In this document: piece by piece, positions 1 to 8,995 of the stretch
Numbering within the stretch: position 1 is the first letter of the stretch
How the letters are laid out: each line of letters begins with the position of its first letter
NCBI GenBank assembly: GCA_008330645.1
Contig: VLTN01000011.1
Span: 248,001-312,000 of the forward strand
Source of the DNA: Cafeteria roenbergensis
Taxonomy: Eukaryota > Sar > Bigyra > Bicosoecida > Cafeteriaceae
Reading direction: 5' to 3'
Length of the DNA: 64,000 nt
Notes under the pieces: generated by a model
Database searches by the model: none
The model's input: the letters and a program-made list of their open reading frames with translations, nothing else
What the model was told of the DNA's origin: nothing
Position numbers and translations under genes: made by a program

Positions 1-142
1 GCCTCACACGAGCGCTCGCGGTGGAAGGCGGCCATCCCGGGGGGGATGGGGGGCGAGCCGGGGGGCGGAGGCTGACGCACGCTGCGGCAGAGCGACAACT
101 GCCCGCAACGCAACCACCCGAGGCACAGCGCCCTCCGGATGC

Positions 143-3100
143 ATGGCCGCCAGAAGCAGTGAGAGTCGCCGAAAGCGCCCCTCCCCCCGTCCGCCCACTG
201 CGCTGGAGGGAGGGCCACGGGTCAGGCCTTGCAGGCTGGGAGCAACGCGCAAATCGAGTCGCAATGTGCTGTTCGAAATGCCGCAGGCGCGCGCCGGCGA
301 AGGGACTCGCCGGACAGCGACGTGGGCGACGGGGCTGCGTCTCCGCAATCAGCCGTCGTGGGAACTGTGCGGAAATCAGCCCGGCGAAGAGCCCAGGCGA
401 GGTCGGTGGCCGCGCTTGAGCTCGACGACAGCAATGGTTTCAGTTCCTCGCCGCGTTCCGCCCAAAGCGATGCCGCATCGGACGAAGGGGACTGGTCAGA
501 CGGCCCGCGGCCAGCCCGGTCGCGCTTCCGGCGCGCAGCTTCCAGCGGGGGACTGGGGGACAATGGGTGCTTCGCAGCGCCGCAGCTGCCGCGCGCGGAA
601 AGCGCTGCCCCCTCGCACGGGCAGCTGGGACCAGGCGCCGTCGCCGCGAGGGTCGCATCTGCCGCACACGTTGCCGGAAGCAGCGCTTCCGCGGAGTGGA
701 CCCTGCAGCTGGAGCGGGATTTTGAGGCGCACCACAGGCGCATGGCGCTGGAGGGGCGGGCCGACAGCGTGGCCATCTCTACAAGCGGGGCAGCTCCCGC
801 TGCGGCTGTGATGGCAAGCACTGGAGGCGTCGTGGGCGGGCCATCAGCAGCCAGGGCAGGCCCGGCTGGGGCGCCGTCCAAAGCAGGAGCAGGCGCCGGG
901 GCCGCCGATGGCCTTCGGACGTACAGGCGCAAGGACCGGCAGACCGCAGCTGGCGCGGTGGCCGCATACCAGAGGCGTGCTGCGCGACCTCTCGCGGACG
1001 TCGATGTGCTGGCCCGGTCTAGCGGGTCGGTGCGACGGCCGGACGAGGCGCCTGCGTCTGTGGGTGCGGCCAAACGCGCACGGAGGGCGGAGCGGGCGGC
1101 ACACGAGGCCGCGCAGGCTGCTATGCTGGAGGCAGTCGCGCCTCCCAGTCGCAGGCGGAAACGCGCCAGGGATGCGCCCGGGGCAGCCCGAGGTGTGGGG
1201 GACCCCTTTGACTCGCACCTGGCCAAGTGGGAGCAGCAGACGGCCCAGCAGCAGGCCTCCCTCGACGACGGCAACGGCAACGGCGACGGCACAGGCACAG
1301 GCACGGGCACAGGCAGCCCGGCCCCGACGGGAGGCAATGCCGGCAGGCTCGGCGGCCGCGACGCTGGCCGAGGGCCCGCGTCCTCGAGCCCCAGCTGCGG
1401 GCGGCCAAGCTCTCCCCGGCCCGATCGGGCACACGACACGGGCACGGGCACCACCCCCCGTGGGCCATGGAGCGGTGTGTCGCTCGGCAGAGCCTCGGAG
1501 GGGCCCTGGGGCGGGGGCGGCGGGGGCGGCGGGGGCGGGCCGCCCCCCACGATTGAGAAGTGGCCGGCAGACCTGCCGGCCGAGCGCCCGCGGCCGGCTG
1601 GGGCGACGGCGAGTGGCGGCGCCGCAGGCGCGGACGCAGGCAAGGCGAGACGCGCTGCGGGCCGCCTTGTGCCCGCCAGGCGGATATCGGACATTGTTGG
1701 GCCGGAGGCGCCGCTAGCCTGGCGGGACGACTCTCCCGTCCGCGCGTCGCCGCCACAGAGGCCGCGCCGCGCCGCGGCGTGCGCGTCTTCAGCGGCGCGT
1801 GCTGGGCCCCAAAGTGCGGCCCGACAAGAACCAGAGGGCCCAGGGTCGAAGGGCGAGGGGGAGGGCGACCGCGGCGAGAGCGACAGTGACGAGGCAGGCC
1901 CCCGAGAGGGCGGCAGTCAGCCATCGTCGCCGTCGCTGCACGTGGACGACGAGGCGCTGTTCCAGGACAGCAGGGGGCGCCGCTTGCCGGGATCGAAGTC
2001 GTCGCCATCGTCGTCGTCGGCATCATTTTCAGATGGCGACGACGAGGCCGGAGGCCGGCGCAGCAGCCCGGGGCTGGACACGACATGGGAGTCGTCGAGG
2101 CCGGCTCGTCCTGCGGTGCCAGCGGACTCGGTGGAGCGGACGGGGCCGGAGCACCCGGAGGCGGCGGCGCTGCTTGGAGAGCTATCGGCTGTGATGAGCC
2201 GGCTCGACCGCGACAGGGGCGCCAGCCCGGCCGCAGCGGCTGCCCCGCCCCCGCGGAAGCCCCGCACGCCGCTCAAGATGGGTCCTCCGCAGCGAAGGAG
2301 GTCGATGGCGGACGCGCGCGCAGCGCGGGCCGCTGGCGAGACTCCGTCGCGCCTCCGGGTGCTGCGCGGCGTGCCGGGCCAAGGCATGCGCACCCTGGGA
2401 TCATTCATCACCACGGGCCGCCCCGGGGCGGCAGTCCAGTCGAGACAGGGCGCTGCTCCCAAGGCCGAGGTGCTCACGCCAGGGCTTTTGCCCAGCGCAA
2501 GGGTCAGCAGCTTGCGACGGCGGAGGAGCCAGGGCGGGACGACACCTGGGGTCGAGAGCGCTCTCCAGCAAGCGCGAACAGGCCCGGCATGGCTCGCCCG
2601 AGCCGGCGTGGACAAGCGCTCCGCGTTTGACGCGCCTGCGGTCGACCTGTCTGCCCGCCTCGCCTCCGAGGCAGCGGAGGGCTTTGGGGCAAAGCGGTCG
2701 CGCGACGCTCCGGCAAGCGGCGTTGCCATGGTGCTCAAGGCGCTAGACGACGACCCGGATAGCGGCGCCTTTGCTGGTGACGATGGGCCAGACGCGACGT
2801 CGCGCTGCGCTGTGGGCCTGTTCGGCCTCTCTCCCGCCGGGCCCATGAGTGAGTGTTTGGCCATCACGTGGCCTCGAGCCCGCATGCGCTGCTGCTATTG
2901 CCGCCGTTGCTGGTGTTGGCTCCCGTGTGCGCTTGAGCGCGCGTCTGCTGGCTCTCCCCTGCGAGCCTGTGCACGGTGTCGCAGGTCGGCGCGAGCTGCG
3001 GGATGCCGAGCTCGCCGCATCGGCAGCCCGTCGCGCGTCAATGCCGTCCTTGTCGCTCTTCCCTGGCGAGAAGTCTGGAGCCCGTAGCAATGGCGCTGCG

Positions 3101-3185
3101 AAGCCGCGGACTCGGCTTCTGGCCAGGCTGGCCGGCCTGCGGCGCAGCCTTGCCCGCGACGAGGCGGAGCTTGCAGGTTCCACGG
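143..3185 (+). CDS. Unrecognised disordered protein, three-exon model
   Basis: No family is recognised. The long exon (287-2848) has no ATG near its start, so I join it to a short first exon, 143-158, through an intron with a GTGAGA donor and a CCGCAG acceptor; both phases are 1. A third exon, 2985-3185, follows a GTGAGTG donor and a GTCGCAG acceptor, again in phase 1, and ends at a possible donor at 3186. The protein is Arg/Ala/Ser/Gly-rich and mostly low complexity: an acidic Ser-Asp segment near the start, a basic KRARR patch, a Gly-Thr run (about 1290-1320), a run of ten glycines (about 1510-1540) and Arg-Arg-Ser phospho-site-like motifs. The last exon looks helical (RRELRDAELAASAARR). 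The true 3' end is unresolved because the frame stays open past 3186. A nuclear or cytoskeletal disordered protein is possible but only a guess. Confidence 0.4.
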
Positions 3186-3823
3186 GTGAGCATTGCGGCG
3201 CGTCCCAGGGCTTGGAGTCACGAGCGAGCTGTGCGCCGTTTCATGCAGCTCAAGCGGCTGAGCTCCCGCGCGCGGCACTCGCAGAGAGGGCGCAAAGCGG
3301 CTCGCGCGCCGGGATCCGGGAGGAGCCGGTGGTTGTGCTTCGCATTTTGGCGCATCAGCTGGCTGGCAAGCACGTGCACGCCCGCTGCCGCGTAGCGGGC
3401 GGGCTCGAGGCGCTTGAGGAGCACGTAGGGTACACAGCGGGAGCCAGCCGGCTGCGTGAGGGCGGCCCTGGCAGCGGCGAAGATCTGGGCGCGCTGTTCG
3501 CAGCACGTTTGTGGGGCCGGCTGACGGAGGCAGGTGCACTTCAGCACGGAGTGGAGTGCCGTGCGTCAGCCCTGGTGATTACCGCTGCCTCGTTCCCAGC
3601 CTCGGGCACCCTGCGTTCGCTTCCCCTGCTGCTTTGCACTGGGGCGTGTCGCGTTCCTGTCCCGCCAGGCTGTGCTTGACGCTCTCGGCTGCTTCCCGTG
3701 TGAGTCGGTCAGCTGCACTGTCCAATCGAAACGAGGCAGAGGCCGTCATTCGTTGTCCCCCCCCCCTCCTCCCTCACACAATCCGGAGCACTCTGCACTT
3801 CGCTCGGCACAGGAGCGCCCGCC
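3186..3823. other. Interval with no settled gene; FAXC-like promoter side
   Basis: This stretch may hold the last exon or 3' UTR of the upstream gene: the + frame stays open to 3679, and a GCAG acceptor at 3248 is in phase with the upstream donor. The - strand of 3218-3547 has a frame with markedly higher third-position GC but no ATG. Neither reading matches a known protein. A C-run and pyrimidine tract near 3758-3776 lies just before the FAXC-like start codon and may belong to its promoter or 5' UTR. Confidence 0.3.
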
Positions 3824-4963
3824 ATGGACACTTTTGCTGCCGGGGCGCTGTCCGCAGTCGTGAACGACCCGTGGGCGATGGCCGCGCTCGGGGCCTCGGT
3901 GCCCGCAATTGCCATGGGCGGCTTCCTGGTTGCGCGGTTCATGCGGCTGCCGCACAGCAACCCCAAGGCATCGCCCTTGCGCGCTGCGCCTGGGGAAGAG
4001 GGCGAGATGTTCGTCCTCTATCAGAGCGAGGTGCCCATTGGCGGGCCGTCGGCGTCCATGTCCATGTTTTGCATCAAGGTGGAGGCTTTCCTGCGCGCGG
4101 CCAAGATCCCGTTTTGCACAAAACCCGGTGAGATGAACGGGGTGCAGCCTCGGTGGGTTGGTTGAGGTGCGCGGCGGGTTTCGCTGAAATGTTGTGGCTC
4201 CGTTTCAAGCGGGCAATTTCGCTTCCAGCTGCCCGAGTCCGCAGCGATGGCATTCCAAGGCCCCAAGGGCAAGCTTCCCTTCGCAAAGCACGGCTCCACG
4301 ACCACCTGCGACTCCCACTACATGCTCGAGTACCTCCTCAACACGTTCTCCAAAAAGGGCACCTCGCGAGAGCACGCCGAGTCGACCCGCAAGGGCGACG
4401 CCGCCGGCATGCTCGGCGACCTGGCGCTTCCCGGGACCATGGACGCGCGCCAGCTGGCCGTGGCCAAGGCCATCGAGGTGGTGATCGAGCACCGGCTGTA
4501 CTACAACAGCATGATGCACCGATGGATCGACGACAGCGGCTTCGGCATCCTGCTCAAGGGCGTGTTCAGCGCCATCCCGGCCGCAATGCGGATGGTGATG
4601 CCGTACATCGCGCGCCGCAAGACGTGGGACGCCATGGTCGCCCAGGGCGTCGCGACCCACCACGTCAGCGACGTGGACAGGCGCGAGATCGAGGACTGGG
4701 ACACAGTCGCCACCCTCTTTGAGACGTCCGGCACCCCCTTCCTCGGCGGCGACGCCCCCTGCCCTCAGGACTGCACGCTGTTCGCGGCCCTCGACAGCCT
4801 GCTGAACACGCCCTTCCCGAGCAAGGCCAAGGACCACGTGATCGCGAAGCACCCGGCGCTGGTGGAGTACGCGGACGCGTTCCGCGCTCGCTTCTTCCCG
4901 GACGCGGGTCCGGTGGACATGGCGGTCCGTCGCGAGAGCAAGTTTGTGCTGACCAAGCCGTGA
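3824..4963 (+). CDS. FAXC-like / metaxin-type GST-fold protein, copy 1
   Basis: Failed-axon-connections (FAXC) family, a branch of the metaxin/GST fold. Exon 1 is 3824-4127 and exon 2 is 4245-4963 (GTGAGA donor, CCGCAG acceptor, phase 1), giving 340 residues. Residues about 14-38 form a hydrophobic segment ending in RFM, a likely N-terminal membrane anchor. The thioredoxin-like half follows: FVLYQ, SMFCIKVEAFLR, KIPF, then across the splice GPKGKLPFAKHG, the usual family order. The helical C-terminal half carries HRLYYN and the hallmark TPFLGGDAPCPQDCTLFAAL, where GST_C-type metaxin domains place their conserved Asp. Family members are mitochondrial, membrane-linked or poorly characterised; no substrate can be assigned. 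A tandem partner lies 139 bp downstream with near-identical flanks in exon 2. The start is the first ATG of the frame, in a GCCATGG context. Confidence 0.85.
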
Positions 4964-5102
4964 CGGTGCGAGTCGCGTTTTTGTGCCCCACGCGCGCAAG
5001 GTCGGCACGGCTGAATTGCAGAGCCGCTGGGAGGCGCCCGGGCGCGCTCACGCGACGCACTCGGTTTGTGCAATCGGGGACCCAGGCGAACATTTGCTGG
5101 CC

Positions 5103-6250
5103 ATGGCCTCCTTTTTCAGCGACCCGTGGGCTCTTGCCGCCGTCGGCATTGCAGTCCCAGCCGTGCTGATGGGAAAGTTTCTCGTCACGCGCTTTTTCAC
5201 GCTGCCCCACTCCGAGCCGGAGCCCTCGCCCAAGCGCGCCGTCCCTGGGGAGGAAGACGAGGTCTTCGTGCTTTACCAGGGGAAGCAGTCGATCGCGGGG
5301 CCGTCGGGCTCGCTCTCGATCTTTTGCCTCAAGGTCGAGACTTTCCTGAGAGTTGCCAAAATTCCGTTCAGCGTCAAGGGCGGTGAGTGACGTGGCCACG
5401 AGCGCGCGAGGCGTGTGTAGCTGCTTGCTGGTGCGTTGTGGCATGTTCTTCTAGTGGGGTGGCTGGCTGCATGCCGTATCCTTTGCCCGTGCGCTACGGA
5501 TCGTTGGTGTCAGGCCGACCTTTGCCGTCATCCGCAGCGCTGCCGTCGACTGCCCCCAAGGGCAAGATTCCCTTCGCAAAGCACGGCTCAACGACCACCT
5601 GTGACTCCCACTACATGCTCGAGTACCTCCTCAACACGTTCTCCAAGGAGGGCACCTCGCGAGAGCACGCCGAGTCGACCCGCAAGGGTGACGCCGCCGG
5701 CATGCTCGGCGACCTGGCGCTTCCCGGGACCATGGACGCGCGCCAGCTGGCCGTGGCCAAGGCCATCGAGGTGGTGATCGAGCACCGGCTGTACTACAAC
5801 GGCATGATGCTCCGATGGGGGCACGACGACGGGTTTGCCAAGATTACGAAGATTTTCTTCGGGGCAGTCCCAGCCATTATCAAGCCCTTCATCCTCCGCA
5901 TGGTCCGCCGCAACGTGTGGGACACGATGCGCGCCCAGGGCGTCGCGACCCACCACGTCAGCGACGTGGACAGGCGCGAGATCGAGGACTGGGACACAGT
6001 CGCCACCCTCTTTGAGACGTCCGGCACCCCCTTCCTCGGCGGCGACGCCCCCTGCCCTCAGGACTGCACGCTGTTCGCGGCCCTCGACAACCTGCTGAAC
6101 ACGCCCTTCCCGAGCAAGGCCAAGGACCACGTGATCGCGAAGCACCCGGCGCTGGTGGAGTACGCGGACGCGTTCCGCGCTCGCTTCTTCCCGGACGCGG
6201 GCCCGGTGGACATGGCGGTCCGTCGCGAGAGCAAGCTTGTGATGCTTTGA
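5103..6250 (+). CDS. FAXC-like / metaxin-type GST-fold protein, copy 2
   Basis: Tandem paralogue of the upstream gene, with the same structure: exon 1 is 5103-5382, exon 2 is 5538-6250, and the single phase-1 intron sits at the same codon. It encodes 330 residues. It has the same hydrophobic N-terminal anchor, FVLYQ and SIFCLKVETFLR of the thioredoxin-like half, and TPFLGGDAPCPQDCTLFAAL of the C-terminal half. Exon 1 has diverged from copy 1, while both ends of exon 2 are almost base-for-base identical. A central block of about 45 codons (about 5800-5935) is strongly different, with GHDDGFAKITKIFFGAVPAI here against IDDSGFGILLKGVFSAIPAA in copy 1. This pattern implies recent conversion or duplication with a divergent core. 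Both copies look intact. Only 139 bp separates the copies, so copy 2 may depend on the short spacer, or on read-through, for its promoter. Confidence 0.85.
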
Positions 6251-6255
6251 ACGAC

Positions 6256-6287
6256 GTGTGCGTGTGCGTGTGCGTGTGCGTGTGTGC
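6256..6287. repeat. GTGTGC hexanucleotide microsatellite
   Basis: Five near-perfect copies of GTGTGC follow directly after the stop codon of FAXC-like copy 2, so they probably lie in its 3' UTR. The tract is alternating purine-pyrimidine. Confidence 0.9.
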
Positions 6288-6382
6288 CTGACGCGGCAGA
6301 GCGCACCGGCGAGGAAACGCCGTGCAGCGAGTCAATGCTGGCCATTGCGACACTCGCGCAGCCCCCCCCCCCCCCCTGCCTG

Positions 6383-6968
6383 ATGGACGAGGCAATCCCT
6401 GCGGCGTGTCTGGTCCATGTGAGCTGCGCCCAGGCGAGCAGGCTGAGGCAATGCCAGCTCGCGCCGGCGCAACTGCCGCTTGAGGCACCCCGGTGCTTGC
6501 CGACGTGTTGGTTCCTGCTGGCGCGTCTGTGTCCCCCACGCGCAGGTCGCGACGTTCTTGGACCTGCGCGATCTCCCCGCCTTCGCGCTCGTGTCTCGGC
6601 GCTTGCGAGACGCAGCGCGGCACGAGTTCGTCTTCGAGACGCTGGCTCGGGGCATGGGGCTGACGCTAGTCAGCGCAGCGGCGTCCAGGGGCAGCAGGGA
6701 GTCCCAAGGCGACGGGGACGGCTCGCGGCAGTGGTTCGAGCTGCTTCGGCACGTTGTGCCCTCGCGGCGGGAGGCCCGGCTCATCCTGAACCGCTTCGAG
6801 CGCGAAGCCATGCGGCTGCAGCTTCGGCGGCGGCAGGCTCAGCTGGCTCATCGGGCGGAGCTTCGACGACGCCGTTTGCGGCGACTCGCGCGCCTGAGCG
6901 GCAGCACCTCGCCTGCCGCAAGCACCCCCCCATGGGCAACTGGCTTCGCGGATGACACGGGAGAGTGA
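6383..6968 (+). CDS. Small F-box protein
   Basis: Two exons, 6383-6418 and 6546-6968 (GTGAGC donor, GCGCAG acceptor, phase 0), encode 152 residues. The splice joins the two halves of an F-box: IPAACLVH from exon 1 to VATFLDLRDLPAFALVSRRLR from exon 2, matching the family pattern in which a short helix is followed by FLDLRDL and the Ser-Arg-Arg-Leu helix. F-box proteins bind SKP1 and bring substrates to SCF ubiquitin ligases. The F-box fills roughly residues 5-45. The rest is a short Arg-rich helical region (residues about 95-130) and a Ser/Pro tail, with no LRR, WD40 or kelch substrate-binding domain, so the target is unknown. A 15-C run precedes the start codon. The stop codon is 13 bp from the stop codon of the opposing HemK gene. 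Confidence 0.65.
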
Positions 6969-6981
6969 GATGGGGGTTGGG

Positions 6982-8632
6982 TCAGGGCGCTTCGACCACC
7001 TGCAACCACACAAACCGCGGCCGGCCCAAGACGTCCCGCTGCCCGGTCAGCCACCGCAGCCGCCGCCTGGGTGAGCACCCGGCTGCCCCGCCAAGCCCGC
7101 GCTCGTCCCCGCGGCGTTGTACCTCGCCGCCTTTCGCCGGCGGGCCGCCGACCGCGGCGCCTCGGTCTCCGGCGCTCTGCCGTTCTCCGCACACTGCGTC
7201 CGCTCCAACAGACGCAGGTGCGGCATGGCCTTCCCACAGGCCGCCCGGAGACGCGATCGTCGACGAAGAGGCTTCCCTGCTCATCCGCCACAGGGCTTCG
7301 GGGTGCGATTCGTCCAGCTCCATCCCAACCAGCGCGCCTGTGGGGACGGACCGCTCGCTGCGAAGCAGCGCCTCCAGCCACCGCAGCGGCTCCCGCAGCC
7401 CGTCTGCCCCGCCACCGGCGAGGCACCGGCGGGCCTCGCCCCTGGCCACGTGCGGCGCGATTTGGCGCATCGCTGCTGCTGGGAGGTAGGGCGGGTTCGC
7501 GAGCACCACGGTGGCCGCCCGACCTCCCAACGCGCTCAGCGCTGGCTGCAGCAGCTCATCAAGGGCCCCGCCCGCGTCCCCCTGCACGGCGGCCACCGCG
7601 CCTCCCATGCCCAGCCTGGCCGCGTTGGCTGCTGCCAGCCGCACGCTGTCTCGGTCGACGTCCAGCAGCACGGCGCTGCAGCTGCCCATCCCCCCGAGCC
7701 GCGCACGGGCCAGGGCTGCCAGTCCGACCACGCCGGTGCCCGACCCCAAATCGAGCAGGGGTGCCGGGGGCGCTGCGCTGGAGCCAGCGCCCTCACTCGT
7801 CGTCCCGGCGCCGCTGAAGCCTCCGCTGCCGGCGGCGGTGGTCGTTCTGGCGCCGCCAACCCTTTGGCGGCGACTAGCTTGCCCCCGCTGGGCGCTTGCT
7901 GTCCCGGCCAGCGCCGCGGCGAGGGCCCCGCAAGGGCTGATCAGGCTCCCCCAGGGCGCGCTCTGGCCGAACGGGGAGGCTCTGCACAGCGCCTCGGCCA
8001 GGCGCTGAACCGGAGAGGAGCCCGGAGAGCGGTGCCCAGCAAGCAGCAGCTCGCCGCCTACGGCTGCAAGGTCCTCCGTCTCCGGCCGCGGGCTGAGCAC
8101 GCCGCGCCAGAGCAGCACGTCCCGCAGCGGGCCAAAGTCCCACGTGCCGAGAGTGTGCTGCACGCTCAGGTGGTCCACGCGAATGCGCCGCGACGCCCGC
8201 AAAGCCGCGCGAAGCACACGCACGGGCACACGCCGAGGCCCAGCGCACAAGTCTTGGACCGCGCCGGGGCCGGGCGTTTGCTGGTTGCAGGCGCGATGCA
8301 GCAGCGCTTCATCGGCCGTCCACTGCGAAGGCGGGGTGGATCGCCGCAGTGCCCCTCCGAGGACATTCCTGCGCCAGGTGCAGCACAAGCAGCGCGCGCT
8401 CGAGTTTCGGAACAGCCAGGGGCGCGCAGGCCGGCAAGCAGCAGCGCTGCAAGCCTGACGGGACGCACGACACTGCGCTTTTTGGCGGCCGCTTGCGCCG
8501 CCCCGCCGCGCAGACCACTCACAGCGGCACGGAGAGCCCCCCGCCGGATGCCTGTGCGGCCGGGGAGCCGCGCACCCACTCGGCGCTCAGCCTGAGCAGA
8601 CTTGCAAGCGCCACGCTCCGCTTGCCCCGCAT
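6982..8632 (-). CDS. HemK/PrmC-type release-factor glutamine methyltransferase, organellar
   Basis: Transfers a methyl group from S-adenosylmethionine to the Gln of the GGQ motif in translation release factors. Exon 1 is 8632-8523 and exon 2 is 8446-6982 (GTGAGT donor, CTTGCAG acceptor, phase 2), giving 524 residues. In order: an Arg/Ala/Ser-rich N-terminus like a mitochondrial or plastid transit peptide; RRIRVDHLSVQHTLGTWDFG, matching the family's RR...PVQYILG.WDF; LSPRPETE (about 151-158); the AdoMet loop LDLGSGTG (about 266-273); the acidic LLDVD; the catalytic NPPY (354-357); and LAGGGADGLREPL. The gap between RPETE and the AdoMet loop is about 110 residues, much longer than in bacterial PrmC, and is low-complexity Ala/Gly/Ser. 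It may be an insertion or hold an undetected in-frame intron. The Arg/Pro-rich tail after the catalytic domain is also unusual. It converges on the F-box gene. Confidence 0.8.
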
Positions 8633-8995
8633 CCCTGCAGCCGCGGTCGCGGGCCGACCCACAGCACTGCTGCCGCTTCCGCTTCCGATGCCGCTGCCGC
8701 ACACGGTGGCCAAGGGCGCCAACGTTTCCCCCAAGCACGAGTGGCGGGACAGGCGGAGCAGGCGTGTGCAAGGCCTCGTGAGCTGCTCTGCCTTGGCGTG
8801 CCGAGGTTTCGCTCTGGACGCCAGGGACAGCCCGAGTGGCGGCAGCGGCGCTGTTGGAGCCCCGCAGGAGGGCCGCTTGTGGGCGCGCGACAGGGCAGAG
8901 GTGGGCAACAACGCATCTCACCACCCACTGTGGCGAGGCCAATCTGTGGCCACTCCCAATGCGGCGGCCGACGCGCGCTGACGTCAGCGGCCGCG
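8633..8995. other. Spacer between two minus-strand genes
   Basis: Holds the presumed HemK promoter and the 3' UTR of the next upstream gene. Several frames are open here, but none has a start, a domain or a splice-consistent extension that I can support. Confidence 0.5.
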
